From Candidatus Methanosuratincola sp. (GTDB lineage: Archaea > Thermoproteota > Methanomethylicia > Methanomethylicales > Methanomethylicaceae), in contig JBBFLR010000008.1 of NCBI GenBank assembly GCA_037478935.1, positions 1 through 62,727 of the forward strand: DNA of 62,727 bases, written 5' to 3'. Position numbers and translations under genes: made by a program. The notes under the pieces were generated by a model, which had not been told where the DNA came from, searched no databases, and saw nothing but the letters and a program-made list of their open reading frames with translations. This document shows positions 9,014 to 18,451 of this stretch, one piece after another (position 1 is the first letter of the stretch; the number at the start of each line of letters is the position of its first letter).

Positions 9014-9664
9014 TCATCGGTTCTGTGACTTCCCGACTCGTTCTAGGACTTTGATTGCATCCTCCCTCTTCAGGTCAACCCGCACCCCTTTTATCGGTTC
9101 GAGTATTTCCCCCGCCCTCTTGCTGCTGAGCCCTCTGTGAACCGCGCTCTGGAGTATCCTCGTGTAGTTTCTAAGCTGGAAGGGGACCTCCTTTGCGGCT
9201 GCGAGGATTAAGTCATGCTCCTCTTGGGCTATGATGCCTGAAACAAGTGCCTTCGCAAGAGTTGCCCTGATGTTCACGAGAGGCTCAGAGAGCGGCTTGA
9301 AGGACTCGGGGTGGAAAGCTAGGGCGACCTCATCATCAGACCTTATCTTTCCTGACTTGTACCACCCGTAAATCGTACCGACCCCGATCATGCCGTATAC
9401 ATCCAGCTCGGATGCCCTGAGCGCGCCCATGCTAGAGCCACCGAAGACCTTCACTCCGTCCTCTAACGCTTTTAGTATTTCTCGATGAGACACGGCAGCC
9501 TGCTGGTAGAAGACCCCGTCGATGAGGGCTATTGCCTCCGCTCCTGCCCCAGCGGCCCTGGCGATGTCTCCCCTGGCTGCAGGCGGCAGGTATTCCGCAT
9601 CACTTAGAACCCTCCGAGCCTCTTCCCATGGCAGGCTCGGTCCAAGGAATACGATCAATCTCAT
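9014..9664 (-). CDS. tfuA: TfuA-like protein, YcaO partner for McrA thioglycine
   Basis: 216-residue TfuA-family protein. With YcaO it installs the thioglycine of McrA in methanogens that have it, probably by supplying sulfur. The core GSSMGALRASEL and YGMIGVGTIYGWY are characteristic. ATG 9664 is preferred to GTG 9673 because the GTG is part of the ribosome site GGTG (9671-9674), six bases upstream. The gene follows ycaO by a short gap and is the last of the marker15-ycaO-tfuA unit. No poly-T terminator is obvious in the 139-base gap to the A2 promoter. Confidence 0.88.
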   Translation of the reverse strand: MRLIVFLGPSLPWEEARRVLSDAEYLPPAARGDIARAAGAGAEAIALIDGVFYQQAAVSHREILKALEDGVKVFGGSSMGALRASELDVYGMIGVGTIYGWYKSGKIRSDDEVALAFHPESFKPLSEPLVNIRATLAKALVSGIIAQEEHDLILAAAKEVPFQLRNYTRILQSAVHRGLSSKRAGEILEPIKGVRVDLKREDAIKVLERVGKSQNR

Positions 9665-9692
9665 CTCATGCACCGTTTACTAGCCTTGGAAG

Positions 9693-10916
9693 TCACACTC
9701 CACTATAGTACTGCGTTCCTGAATGCGCCGACAGTCTTCTCCCCGCCCTCTCCTTGTCCAACGCGTAGACCTCGAGTCCGGGGACTATAACCCTGACCGC
9801 CGGTATTCCTGTCTCCCCCCTAGTGAGGTCGACGACTATGACCTCTCTGAGTCCAGCATCCCTCAGCCTCTCTAGCGTATACCTGATGTCCTCTAGGAAA
9901 TCATCCCCCGAAAATGACCCCAGCTCGTCCAGGCCTACTCTTTCTGGGCTCGGGGAGAACCACTTCCTGTTTATCCTCTTCATTCTATCGTACCCAATCC
10001 TCCTCGCGAACTCGGCCTTGGCGGTGTCCTCCCTTGTCCCGTGGATGGTGGTCAGCCTGCTCTGGACCGCCTCTGTCAAAGCCCTCACCGCTGCTATCTC
10101 AGCCACAAGATGTGTCCCCACCCCGAGGGAGAGGAGCGCGGGATCCCTCGTCAGCTCGTCGTCGACGGCTACTGCCACCGTCGGGATCCTTAGATCCGAG
10201 GTTATGTCCTTCGCAAAGACCCCGATTCCTGCATTCTCTAGCTTTTCAAGTATCGACCTGACCATCGGACTGCCGCAATGGGCAAGGTCGAGGTCCCTCC
10301 CCTGCAGCCTCCCAGCTTCGAACAGGGACCATGCGTCCCTCTCAATCACCTCCATAAGCCCGTGCACAATCGCCTCCTCAACCGCATTTCCGACGGCGAG
10401 TCCGTTGGTGTTGGTCCGGAAGAGCTGATTGTGCCTGCTGTACGGGTGGAAGACCGCCTCTGCTGGGACGAGTATCGGTACGTTCCGCGTGAGCGAATGC
10501 CCTTCAACCCACTCTATCTCTTCTGAAAATTGGTACCTGCGGGGCAGTATCAGCATGTTTGGGTCAAGGGCTTCCCTTTCATAGGTGAGATCCCTGTATG
10601 AACCCCTCAGCAGCGTAAAACCCCTTGGCTCCGCTGAAAACCGCTCTATGCCCTCCATTATTGCCGAAACTTCCGCCTCCTCTTGGGAGTAGCCCTTGCC
10701 CGTGTAGATCGTTACAGCACCCTCTGAAGCCATCGGCCTTATCGAGGTGAAGATTGGTATCCCGATTCGGTCCAGCCCTGTGATCTCAGCAACCCTGGTT
10801 ATACCAGCCTTGTCCTTGACCCTGTTGACCAGCTCCAGCGTCTTAATCGGGGGGACCTCCCTGTGCGTCCCCGCTGTGTATCCCTTGGGAACCGATCTCA
10901 GGTTCATGTGCGGCAA
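9693..10916 (-). CDS. ycaO: YcaO-domain protein, methanogenesis marker 1
   Basis: 407-residue YcaO ATPase of the methanogenesis marker 1 type. YcaO proteins activate a peptide amide by O-phosphorylation; the methanogen form makes the thioamide at the thioglycine of McrA (G451 of this McrA). ATP/Mg motifs are visible in SAIMEGIERFSAEPRG (residues about 84-98) and VEEAIVHGLMEVIERDAW (about 175-192). TTG 10916 with an AAGGA element fits as start; the alternative is ATG 10907. It lies 21 bases after marker 15 and 28 bases before tfuA in one operon. Identity is secure from its motifs and its TfuA partner. Confidence 0.92.
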   Translation of the reverse strand: MPHMNLRSVPKGYTAGTHREVPPIKTLELVNRVKDKAGITRVAEITGLDRIGIPIFTSIRPMASEGAVTIYTGKGYSQEEAEVSAIMEGIERFSAEPRGFTLLRGSYRDLTYEREALDPNMLILPRRYQFSEEIEWVEGHSLTRNVPILVPAEAVFHPYSRHNQLFRTNTNGLAVGNAVEEAIVHGLMEVIERDAWSLFEAGRLQGRDLDLAHCGSPMVRSILEKLENAGIGVFAKDITSDLRIPTVAVAVDDELTRDPALLSLGVGTHLVAEIAAVRALTEAVQSRLTTIHGTREDTAKAEFARRIGYDRMKRINRKWFSPSPERVGLDELGSFSGDDFLEDIRYTLERLRDAGLREVIVVDLTRGETGIPAVRVIVPGLEVYALDKERAGRRLSAHSGTQYYSGV

Positions 10917-10937
10917 ACCCGTCCTTACTTACAATGC

Positions 10938-12179
10938 CTATCTTCTGGTCTCCTCGAGCTCTTTCATCCCGGATACCATCACAGCTGCGCCGACGCACCC
11001 TATCAGATTAGGCTTTTCAGGGACTATCATCTCCACGCTGAGTATCTCGGAGAGCGCCTTGACCAGCCCCTTGACAAGCGCGGTCGATCCGACCTGAATT
11101 ATCGGGTACCTGATGTCTATCTCCTGGAGCTGCTGCTCAAATACCTGCTCGGCCACGCTGTGGCACGCAGCTGCCGCCGCATCCTCCGGCTTTGCCCCTC
11201 CTGCAAGACCCGCGACAAGGTCTTGAAGCCCGAAGACAATGCAATAAGCATTCATTGGCACTGCCTTCCAGTCTCCTTTCATCGCGAGGTCCCCGAACTG
11301 CTCTATCGGAACGCCGAGCCTTTTCGCCGTGGTTTCGAGGAACCTCCCTGAGGCGCCTGCGCAGACCCCTCCGACGGTGAAGCTGTCAGGGATGCTGTCA
11401 TAAAGCGTTACCGCCTTGTTGTCCATGCCTCCTATGTCTATGACAGTGGCGTCCCCCCTCTGCTTGTCGGTCAGGAACAGCGCCCCTTTGGAGCATGTCG
11501 AGACCTCCTCCATTGCGAGCTGTGCCTTGTATTTCTCCTTAAGTATGGTTCTTCCGTAGCCGGTCACCCCGATCCCCTCAATCCTGCTCTCATCTATTCC
11601 CGCCTCCTTGAGCGCTTGGTTCAGTGCCGTCATACCCGAGTCGAGGACACTGGTGGTGGGGACCCATCCGTGCCCTATGATCTCGTTGTCCTTCATAACA
11701 ACGGCCTTTGTCGTCGTGGAACCAGAGTCGATTCCGGCAGTTATCCCCTCCTGCTTCATCCTTGCGAAGAGAGGCTTCTTGTCTATGATGTTCACCAGAG
11801 CCTCCATGCGCAGTAGCAGCGCCCCTGCTTTCGTCCTCTCCGTGAATGAATAGGTCACTACTGGGATCTTTGTCTGGCTCTGGATATACCTCCTGACTAC
11901 ACTCCTCACCAGTGCGCCCTCAGCACACCTGAAGCAGGTCGCGATGAAGACACCATCTGCGTCGACCCTCCCCTCCACTATGGCCTTCGCCCTTGCCATC
12001 ATGACCCTCAGGCCCGGGCTTGCCACATGGAAACCGAGCTCGTCCTCAACCGTCCTGATCTCCGATACATCCACCTCTGGCACGAATATCTGCCCGCCGA
12101 CGATCTTTGCTGCCTTTTCGATCTCTGCCTGAATCCCGCTGTACTCAGAGCCGCATGATATTTGCGCTATCCTGACCAT
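10938..12179 (-). CDS. Methanogenesis marker protein 15 (ASKHA / BcrA-HgdC-like activator)
   Basis: 413-residue protein. The C-terminal two thirds is an ASKHA ATPase like the activators of 2-hydroxyacyl-CoA dehydratase and benzoyl-CoA reductase: [14 protein letters not shown] binds phosphate, and cysteines in [12 protein letters not shown] and NAYCIVFG correspond to the ligands of a subunit-bridging [4Fe-4S] cluster. An N-terminal extension of about 130 residues carries SCGSEYSG and [14 protein letters not shown]-driven low-potential electron transfer is the family mechanism; the target in methanogens is unknown. ATG 12179 has GGTGA five bases upstream. First gene of the ycaO-tfuA unit. Confidence 0.9.
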   Translation of the reverse strand: MVRIAQISCGSEYSGIQAEIEKAAKIVGGQIFVPEVDVSEIRTVEDELGFHVASPGLRVMMARAKAIVEGRVDADGVFIATCFRCAEGALVRSVVRRYIQSQTKIPVVTYSFTERTKAGALLLRMEALVNIIDKKPLFARMKQEGITAGIDSGSTTTKAVVMKDNEIIGHGWVPTTSVLDSGMTALNQALKEAGIDESRIEGIGVTGYGRTILKEKYKAQLAMEEVSTCSKGALFLTDKQRGDATVIDIGGMDNKAVTLYDSIPDSFTVGGVCAGASGRFLETTAKRLGVPIEQFGDLAMKGDWKAVPMNAYCIVFGLQDLVAGLAGGAKPEDAAAAACHSVAEQVFEQQLQEIDIRYPIIQVGSTALVKGLVKALSEILSVEMIVPEKPNLIGCVGAAVMVSGMKELEETRR

Positions 12180-12281
12180 CTGCTTCACCAGTCTCTACAG
12201 ACATCCTTCGATATACCGTCTTCCTTGTCCAAAATAATACTTTCTGCTCGAGGGGGCAAACCCGACAAACCAAACCGAAGT

Positions 12282-13433
12282 CTACTTTATCCTTATCTCT
12301 ACGATGTCCCCGTCCTCGAGCACGTGGTCTGCCCCGACCTTCTCGGCATCATACTTTGCCGACGGGCCCCATATCCTGGCTATCTTGAAGTTTTTGTAGA
12401 GGTGTGAATGGACCACCTTCGCCACATCGATGACCCTCGCGCCCCGCCTCATCACTATGGGTTTCTTCGCGGGCTCCCCGCCCACCTCCTTGGTGTAGAC
12501 TCTGATTATTCCGAGCATCCTGAAGATCTCACCGCCGAGGTTACCTAGTCCCGCGCCAGTACGCGCCGAGACCCCGATAGCCTCCCTCCCAGTCAGCTTT
12601 GTGAATTCTTGCACTGCTCCCGGATAAACATCCACCTTGTTTATGAGTATTATTGAGGGCTTGTAGCTCTTTGTATGCTCCAGCGCGCCCAGAATGTCCT
12701 CCTTCCCTGCGTCGCCCCATATCCTGACGATCGCATTCCTGACACCCGCTTCCTTCAGGATCTTGTCGATCTCCTCCACCCTACAGGCGATCCTTCCGGT
12801 GCATGCTATCTGTATCCCGCCGCCAGTGGTCCTCTCGATCTCTATCTTCCTCGCGGCCCTGTCGGTAGTTATCCCTGCCATCCCAAGCTCTCTGATTATT
12901 GTGGCGTACTGGTTAACCGGATCCGACCCGTCCAAAACGATCGCCAGTCCATCCGCATTCCTTATCACGCTCATAAGCTGTGATCCCCAAGAGAGACCAT
13001 AGCTCGCCCCCTCAAAAATCGCCGGCGTGTCAACCAGCTGGAACTGGAGGTCTTCAAACCCAAGCATCCCGGGCACCGGTTCTCTGGTGGTGAACTGGTG
13101 GTCGCCAACTTCGACCTTCGCATTCGTAGTGGATGCGATTATGCTGCTCTTGCCAACGCCAGTCGTCCCGACAAGAACGACCTGGGCGGCCCCTTCCTTC
13201 TTGACCGAGAAACCCCCACCACCGCTGCCTGACTTCCTTTTTTTTTGCTCCTCGAGTTCCTCCTTGAGTTCAGCAAGGCGCCTCCTCAGGTACCTCCTCA
13301 TCTTTTCATTGCCCTTGTGTTCTGGGATCGATGAGATGAATTCTTGGAGGTACCTTATCTTCTCAGGCAGCGTCTTAGCCTCAATATATCTCCTCTCTGC
13401 GGCCCTTGCCTGGGGAGGTAGGTTTGCGGGCAA
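12282..13433 (-). CDS. DRG-family GTPase with TGS domain
   Basis: 383-residue developmentally-regulated GTP-binding (DRG) family protein, a ribosome-associated GTPase conserved in archaea and eukaryotes. An N-terminal basic helical region (1-75) with a Gly/Ser linker precedes the G domain: VLVGTTGVGKSS (G1), DTPAI (G3), NKVD (G4) and VSARTG (G5). A TGS domain closes the protein, ending DHVLEDGDIVEIRIK. TTG 13433 has GGTG six bases upstream. It reads toward marker 15, with 102 bases between that probably hold a separate promoter. Confidence 0.9.
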   Translation of the reverse strand: MPANLPPQARAAERRYIEAKTLPEKIRYLQEFISSIPEHKGNEKMRRYLRRRLAELKEELEEQKKRKSGSGGGGFSVKKEGAAQVVLVGTTGVGKSSIIASTTNAKVEVGDHQFTTREPVPGMLGFEDLQFQLVDTPAIFEGASYGLSWGSQLMSVIRNADGLAIVLDGSDPVNQYATIIRELGMAGITTDRAARKIEIERTTGGGIQIACTGRIACRVEEIDKILKEAGVRNAIVRIWGDAGKEDILGALEHTKSYKPSIILINKVDVYPGAVQEFTKLTGREAIGVSARTGAGLGNLGGEIFRMLGIIRVYTKEVGGEPAKKPIVMRRGARVIDVAKVVHSHLYKNFKIARIWGPSAKYDAEKVGADHVLEDGDIVEIRIK

Positions 13434-13492
13434 TTACTACACCGTTTCCCAAGACTCTACCTTTTCCTTTCTGGATATAATAAATGTATACC

Positions 13493-14455
13493 TCACTTAT
13501 GCGCCTTCCTGGCTGCGACTAGCCTTGCAACTCTCACAATCCTGTCCGCCAGCCTGAGCGCATTCTTCTCGAAGAAATAGGCATTCGGCTCGATCCCTAC
13601 TCCGCCCATATCAACAATCACATCGACCCACCCTCTGTTTTCAGTGAATGCGCTCTCTGCAAATTCAAAGAGCTCCTCCTCGCCCTTCTGCAGCGGCGTC
13701 CGATCGAATAGGGCGCAGACGAACCCCATCTTATTTATCACCTCTGCTACATCCTCGTTGTAAGCCGTGTTTATGACCGACCTTACTTCGGGGTTCACCC
13801 TCATTACCCTCAATAGGAGCTTAGCCAGGTGGTTCGAGACACCGAATTCCGGATCCATCAGGGACATGACCTTGCCCCTTATCTTGACCAGCCTTCCCGG
13901 GATCCCGGCCACATCGGATATGCCTTTTGCGTTCTTCAGTGCCATGACCATGTTGGATAGAACCTGAGGCTCCAGTTCAACGAACTCGGGGGTGTTCTCG
14001 ATCATCGAGACCGCAACGGTTAGGTCGCTCAGCGTCGCCCTCCTCATGTCTGAGAGGTCTGTTAGGCTCATGTGCAGCTGCATGCAAATGTTGCATCTCT
14101 CCTCCTCCAGTTCCGGGATCCTGGTTTTATGAGCGTGGCATATGGTCCCTCCCCGCCTGAGGTTCAGGCAGATCTCACAGATGTTGTTGATCATGTCTGC
14201 GTTCGAGAACCGCTTCATTGTGATCTCGGAAGCGAGGCTCTTGGCTATCTCCCGCAGCTCCTTCAGCGAGAACGGCTCTGTTGATGCATCCGTCAGTTGC
14301 TGGGTCAGGTACCCGCTTACCGCTGCCTGTGTAACGCCTAACTTCTTCGCTATCTTTGTCTGGGTGTAGGCGTGGTTTTCAGCTAGCTCCTTAGCGACCA
14401 GAGTCCTCAGAATCGGGAGCAACTCCTTCACAGTGAGCTCGCAGGGGGGGTTCAA
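13493..14455 (-). CDS. thiR: ThiN-domain transcriptional regulator of thiamine genes
   Basis: 320-residue regulator. The N-terminus is a helix-turn-helix (YTQTKIAKKLGVTQAAVSGY). A middle segment has a four-cysteine knuckle (CEIC ... CNIC, with TICHAHK between) that could bind a metal. The C-terminal domain (about 145-315) is ThiN-like but lacks a ThiD part, the architecture of the archaeal thiamine repressor ThiR, in which ThiN senses thiamine phosphates. It is divergent from thiDN across an 81-base region. TTG 14455 has GGTG six bases upstream, and that GGTG is also one arm of an inverted repeat. Confidence 0.82.
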   Translation of the reverse strand: MNPPCELTVKELLPILRTLVAKELAENHAYTQTKIAKKLGVTQAAVSGYLTQQLTDASTEPFSLKELREIAKSLASEITMKRFSNADMINNICEICLNLRRGGTICHAHKTRIPELEEERCNICMQLHMSLTDLSDMRRATLSDLTVAVSMIENTPEFVELEPQVLSNMVMALKNAKGISDVAGIPGRLVKIRGKVMSLMDPEFGVSNHLAKLLLRVMRVNPEVRSVINTAYNEDVAEVINKMGFVCALFDRTPLQKGEEELFEFAESAFTENRGWVDVIVDMGGVGIEPNAYFFEKNALRLADRIVRVARLVAARKAHK

Positions 14456-14460
14456 GTTTC

Positions 14461-14477
14461 ACACCATAAATCGGTGT
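14461..14477. promoter_or_regulatory. Candidate ThiR operator between thiR and thiDN
   Basis: ACACC and GGTGT form a perfect 5-base inverted repeat separated by seven bases. It lies between the divergent thiR and thiDN starts, ahead of TATA-like elements around 14486-14507 that serve thiDN. The left arm doubles as the thiR ribosome site on the minus strand. Position and symmetry fit an autoregulatory operator, but a 5-base repeat can occur by chance. Confidence 0.35.
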
Positions 14478-14536
14478 ATTCATGAATTATATATACTACT
14501 TATAAACCCCTTCATATAAAATTATTGAGGGTAAGT

Positions 14537-15931
14537 ATGACAAAAATAAGTCCAACCCCTGTTGTGCTGACGATTGCCGGCTCCGACTCGGGCGGAGGTG
14601 CAGGAATCCAGGCGGATCTGAAGACCTTTGCAGCACTGGGCGTTCACGGCACTTCAGCAATCACAACGGTGACCGCCCAGGACACGACCGGAGTCTCTGC
14701 CGTACACGAGATCCCGCCGGAAACGGTGAGGTTGCAGATAGACGCAGTCGTCAGGGATATGGGCGTGATGTTTGCAAAGACAGGGATGCTCTCAAGCTCC
14801 CCGATAATCTCTGAGGTATCCAAAGCTATAGCTGAGTATGGGCTGAAGGCAGTAGTCGACCCTGTGATGGTTGCGAAGTCAGGTGCCCCCCTCCTCAGGA
14901 AAGAAGCAGTCGCATCCTTAAAGGAGCAGCTCATACCTCTGGCTCATGTCCTCACCCCGAATGTCGAGGAGGCGTCAGCCCTCACAAAAATGGAGATCTC
15001 GTCTATTGAAGATGTGTTGAGAGCCGGGGATCTGCTGCTGGACATGGGTGCTCGTCATGTGGTCATCAAGGGCGGGCACCTTCCCGGTGAGCCGGTCGAC
15101 ACGCTCTTCTCAAGGGGTAGCCCCCCGGTGTTTTACATGGGAGAGAGGATCCCCTCGAAGACCACGCATGGCACTGGATGCACATTCTCGGCGGCGATCG
15201 CATCCTACTTGGCGCTCGGTAACTCCGTTGCGGACGCAGTGGGCATGGCAAAGCGGTTCGTACGTAACGCAATACTCTATGGCTTAGAGGTGGGGAAGGG
15301 TGTCGGTCCGGTGAACCCGATCTCAAACCTCGAGGTCGATGCCGAGAAGTTCAGAGTCGTCGCCTCCGTTACTGATGCATTATGTCTGCTCGAGTCCTCT
15401 GAATATGCACCGCTGCTGTCGCCAGAATGCCAGATCAACCTGGCAATGTCCCTCCCTTTGAGATATGCTTTAGGGGTGGCGTCCGTATGCGGCATCCCTG
15501 GCAGGATCTCAAACGCGGGCGGGCGGCTCAAGCCCGCCTCCTCCCCTGCTTTTGGGGGGTCCAGGCATGTTGCCAGTGCAATCCTTTCTGCGATGCGGTA
15601 TGATCCTGAAATGCGGTCTGCGATGAATATCCGATACTCTGAAGAGATGCTGGGAGTCCTAAAGGAGTTGGGGTATTCGCACTCCTCGTATGACCGTACC
15701 AAAGAGCCTCCAGAAGTCAAGGCATCGGAGGGCGCCTCCGTCCCCTGGGGGATCCAGGAGGCAATAAAAGCACATGGGGGGATCCCTGACGTTATCTACC
15801 ACACAGGTGACTGGGGGAAGGAGCCGATGATGCTGATATTCGGAAGGGATGCGGTTGAAGTGGCCACGAAGGCCATCCGGATTGCTAGAAGGCTCTCACA
15901 ACCCCTCAGTGCTGGAACTCCCTCAGGCTAG
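14537..15931 (+). CDS. thiDN: Bifunctional HMP-P kinase / thiamine-phosphate synthase (ThiD-ThiN)
   Basis: 464-residue fusion. Residues 1-260 are ThiD, phosphorylating hydroxymethylpyrimidine and its phosphate: [18 protein letters not shown] binds substrate and [15 protein letters not shown] is the anion-hole/catalytic segment. Residues about 275-455 are ThiN, the archaeal thiamine-phosphate synthase type, with [19 protein letters not shown] and [12 protein letters not shown] 14537 with GAGGGT upstream is preferred to TTG 14525. A strong TATA region lies just upstream, giving a short leader. The 3' end overlaps the convergent PD-(D/E)XK gene by 26 bases. Regulation by the adjacent ThiR is likely. 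Confidence 0.93.
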   Translation: MTKISPTPVVLTIAGSDSGGGAGIQADLKTFAALGVHGTSAITTVTAQDTTGVSAVHEIPPETVRLQIDAVVRDMGVMFAKTGMLSSSPIISEVSKAIAEYGLKAVVDPVMVAKSGAPLLRKEAVASLKEQLIPLAHVLTPNVEEASALTKMEISSIEDVLRAGDLLLDMGARHVVIKGGHLPGEPVDTLFSRGSPPVFYMGERIPSKTTHGTGCTFSAAIASYLALGNSVADAVGMAKRFVRNAILYGLEVGKGVGPVNPISNLEVDAEKFRVVASVTDALCLLESSEYAPLLSPECQINLAMSLPLRYALGVASVCGIPGRISNAGGRLKPASSPAFGGSRHVASAILSAMRYDPEMRSAMNIRYSEEMLGVLKELGYSHSSYDRTKEPPEVKASEGASVPWGIQEAIKAHGGIPDVIYHTGDWGKEPMMLIFGRDAVEVATKAIRIARRLSQPLSAGTPSG

Positions 15932-16427
15932 CCAGCTTGACTTCCTTGGCATCGAAGATGCCGCACCTCGCCTCCTCGATAAACTGATTCAACTTGAAGA
16001 CCGGGACTACGAAAACACCGGCATGCTCCGTGACCGCTTCCTGGTGGAGCGTCACGATCACCGGGATAATGGACGCCCTTCCCCACCCTGATGCGTCGGG
16101 GAAAACCTGTGTCAGCTGTCCATCAAAGTGGTCTGCCCTTTGGCGCTGCCTTGCAGCCGCATCCCTTATGCTGCTCGACTTGCCTGCCCTGACCCCCCAG
16201 TGCTTACAGTCCACAAGCATGACGCGCGGTCTCTGGAATGCGGCGACGTCTATCTCATATCTCTTCTTCTCTGAACTGAACCTGACATTCCTCCGCACCG
16301 CGAACCCGTTCTCTGAGAATATTTCTGCGGCGAACCCCTCAAAGTCCCTCCAGCAGAGTCCCTCAACTAAACTCCCCGCCGGGGCGCCTCTTTCCAATTT
16401 TTCTACGATCGCCTTGAGCAGGCTCAT
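15906..16427 (-). CDS. Mrr-like / PD-(D/E)XK nuclease-fold protein
   Basis: 173 residues. RYEIDVAAF followed by VMLVDCKHW gives the (E)xD ... (D)xK catalytic pattern of restriction-endonuclease-like folds, preceded by WRDFEGFAAEIFSENGF, typical of Mrr-type domains. No methylase or specificity gene is near, so a solitary DNA-repair, RNA or housekeeping nuclease is more likely than a restriction system. It follows nadE by 13 bases on the same strand and is probably co-transcribed with it. Confidence 0.7.
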   Translation of the reverse strand: MSLLKAIVEKLERGAPAGSLVEGLCWRDFEGFAAEIFSENGFAVRRNVRFSSEKKRYEIDVAAFQRPRVMLVDCKHWGVRAGKSSSIRDAAARQRQRADHFDGQLTQVFPDASGWGRASIIPVIVTLHQEAVTEHAGVFVVPVFKLNQFIEEARCGIFDAKEVKLASLREFQH

Positions 16428-16440
16428 TCGTTACGCGCCC

Positions 16441-17271
16441 TCAACCGCTGGTAATGCCGCCGCGCCCCGTTGAAGAAGGGGTGATCTTTGGCACAGGGGG
16501 CATCCTCCTCTTGTGGGCGCTCTCCCTGACCATCCTTACAACCTTCTCTACCTTTGCCGCGTAGTTTGGACCGAGGTCCCTCGCCACATCTTCCTTGCTC
16601 ATTCTCAGATCCAGGAAACGGTAAAGGATCAGGTCTATGTCTTCGTAGCTGATGCCCAGCTCACTTTCCGCCGTCTGCCCCTTCCAGAGCCTCGGGGAAC
16701 TCTCCTTCTCTATTATCTTCCGAGGGATCCCCAAATGCCTCGCCAGCTCCCTGACCTGGGTCTTGTAAAGGCAGCCGAGAGGGAGGAGATCTGCTCCTCC
16801 GTCTCCATACTTGGTGAAGTATCCGATCATGAGTTCGCTCTTATCCCCGCTCCCTATTACGATCCTCCCTTCCGAATTTGCCACGTAATACAGGATCGTC
16901 ATCCTCAGCCTCGCCCTCACGTTCCCCTCTGCCACCTTGTCCTTGGACTTACCCCCCGCCGAGGCCAGCTCTGTAACGAGCTTGGATGCCTGGGTGATGT
17001 CGATGGTCCTGTACCTTATACCAAGGCTTTCAGCCATCGCCTTAGCATCCTTGACATCCTCGTCCGGGGTGGCCGCGGAGTCAGGCATCACGAGACCCAG
17101 GACCTTTTCCCTGCCGAGCCCCCTCACTGAGAGGGCCGCCGCAACCGAAGAGTCGATCCCGCCGCTCAGCCCAACCACGGCGCCCCTCTTGCCGACCCTG
17201 GCTCTTATGAAGTCACATATCTTGGAGGCCACAAGTTCGGCGTCAAAATAAGCAATGCAGCCTGAAGGCAT
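16441..17271 (-). CDS. nadE: NH3-dependent NAD+ synthetase
   Basis: 276-residue NAD synthetase that amidates nicotinic-acid adenine dinucleotide with ATP. The PP-loop VVGLSGGIDSSVAAAL is at residues 31-46, GSGDKSELMIGYFTKYGDGGADLLPL is the classic substrate-binding block (only its core need be noted), and SPRLWKGQTAESELG follows. It lacks the glutaminase domain, so it uses ammonia. The promoter is probably the A+T-rich stretch 17290-17320. A small C-terminal tail beyond the family core is Gly/Ser-rich. Confidence 0.95.
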   Translation of the reverse strand: MPSGCIAYFDAELVASKICDFIRARVGKRGAVVGLSGGIDSSVAAALSVRGLGREKVLGLVMPDSAATPDEDVKDAKAMAESLGIRYRTIDITQASKLVTELASAGGKSKDKVAEGNVRARLRMTILYYVANSEGRIVIGSGDKSELMIGYFTKYGDGGADLLPLGCLYKTQVRELARHLGIPRKIIEKESSPRLWKGQTAESELGISYEDIDLILYRFLDLRMSKEDVARDLGPNYAAKVEKVVRMVRESAHKRRMPPVPKITPSSTGRGGITSG

Positions 17272-17362
17272 ACTTTACCATTCCAAGGGATAGTTCTACC
17301 TCAATATATAAAAGCTTAAATCGAGGCAGGTTTCCTTAATTGAAGCAAAGGGGCGCATGATC

Positions 17363-17656
17363 ATGTCAAAGGATCAGGCAATTGGTGCAGGAATACTGGC
17401 AACATCGGTAGTCCTGATTGTGGTTTACCTCTGGTGGCTTTTCTTCTCAGAGTGGTCTTGGTGGGCAATAGTGCTGCCCGTCTTAATGATGGTCCTGGCA
17501 GTCCTCGGCATCGCAGGTTGGATCGGCTATACTATGGCGACAACCCCTCCCCCTAAGCCTCTGGAGGAGATACCCGAGCTCTCCGATGTGACCGGGGGGA
17601 AGGAAGCGGGGACATCTGAGTCAAAGCCTACCGAAGAGAAGAAGGAAGGAAGCTAA
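17363..17656 (+). CDS. Small membrane protein, unknown function
   Basis: 97 residues with two hydrophobic segments (about 7-28 and 34-57) and a charged Pro/Glu/Lys-rich tail, predicted to lie in the cytoplasm. ATG 17363 is chosen over ATG 17357 because the AAGGGG element (17348-17353) is then nine bases away. It precedes tpiA on the same strand and may be co-transcribed. No family was recognised. Confidence 0.65.
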   Translation: MSKDQAIGAGILATSVVLIVVYLWWLFFSEWSWWAIVLPVLMMVLAVLGIAGWIGYTMATTPPPKPLEEIPELSDVTGGKEAGTSESKPTEEKKEGS

Positions 17657-17706
17657 CCAGAAACATTTTCAATTTTTTGACAATTTTAGACAAAGAGGGG
17701 TTTTAT

Positions 17707-18390
17707 TTGAGGGTTGGTTTTCCGATTATACTCGTGAATTTCAAGACCTACAGGGAATCGATGGGACTCAAGGGCCTTGAATTGGCCAAGGCTGCGGAGC
17801 GGGCATCTGGCGAAACTGGAGTCTGCATAGCCGTTGCGCCGCAGACGCCAGACCTCTTTAGAATAACCAGTAGCGTCGCGATTCCTGTTTTCTCGCAGCA
17901 CGTGGATCCCGAGGAGCCTGGCGCCCACACCGGGAGCGTGACACCCGAGTCGCTCAAGGAGGCAGGGGTCTCCGGGACAATTCTGAACCATTCCGAGCGG
18001 AGGCTCAGGATAGACCTCATAGAGGAGGCCGTAAGGCGGTGCTCCTCCTTGGGGCTTTTGACGTGTGTCTGCGCCAATACCCCGTTGGCTGGCAGGGCCG
18101 TAGCCAGCTTCTGCCCGGAGATGGTGGCGGTAGAACCCCCGGAGCTGATTGGGAGCGGCGTGTCGGTCTCCAAAGCCCGACCGGAGGTGGTTAGCGGAAC
18201 CGTGCGGCTGATAAAGGAGGTTTCGAGTGGCGTGCATGTGCTTTGCGGGGCTGGAATCACCTCAGGAGAGGACGTCTCGGCTGCAATAAAGCTCGGCGCC
18301 GAGGGAGTGCTGGTCGCCTCTGGGGTCGTGAAGGCCAAAGAGCCTCTGAAGGCACTAATGGATCTCGCGGAGCATTCCATACCAAGTTGA
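17707..18390 (+). CDS. tpiA: Triosephosphate isomerase (archaeal type)
   Basis: 227-residue short archaeal triosephosphate isomerase interconverting dihydroxyacetone phosphate and glyceraldehyde 3-phosphate. Catalytic residues are visible: Lys in NFKTY, His in LNHSERR and Glu in VAVEPPELIG; the phosphate-binding glycine loop is VLCGAGITSGED. TTG 17707 with GAGGGG six bases upstream is the best start; an in-frame TTG at 17677 would add an unlike N-terminus. It ends just before a run of T and A that separates it from the convergent secreted-protein gene. Confidence 0.92.
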   Translation: MRVGFPIILVNFKTYRESMGLKGLELAKAAERASGETGVCIAVAPQTPDLFRITSSVAIPVFSQHVDPEEPGAHTGSVTPESLKEAGVSGTILNHSERRLRIDLIEEAVRRCSSLGLLTCVCANTPLAGRAVASFCPEMVAVEPPELIGSGVSVSKARPEVVSGTVRLIKEVSSGVHVLCGAGITSGEDVSAAIKLGAEGVLVASGVVKAKEPLKALMDLAEHSIPS

Positions 18391-18409
18391 GTAAAAAGGC
18401 GATTTAAGC

Positions 18410-18430
18410 TATTTTTTTAAAAAAAAAGAA
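18410..18430. terminator. Bidirectional T/A-tract terminator
   Basis: T-run followed by A-run (about 18412-18428) between the convergent tpiA and small secreted-protein genes. It offers oligo-T on both strands and so can end both transcripts. Confidence 0.55.
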
Positions 18431-18451
18431 AAGAAAGGGTGCTTGCCCTTA

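Noticed and set aside
15906-16427. Restriction-modification system
   Set aside because: Only a nuclease-fold protein is present; no methylase or specificity subunit lies nearby.
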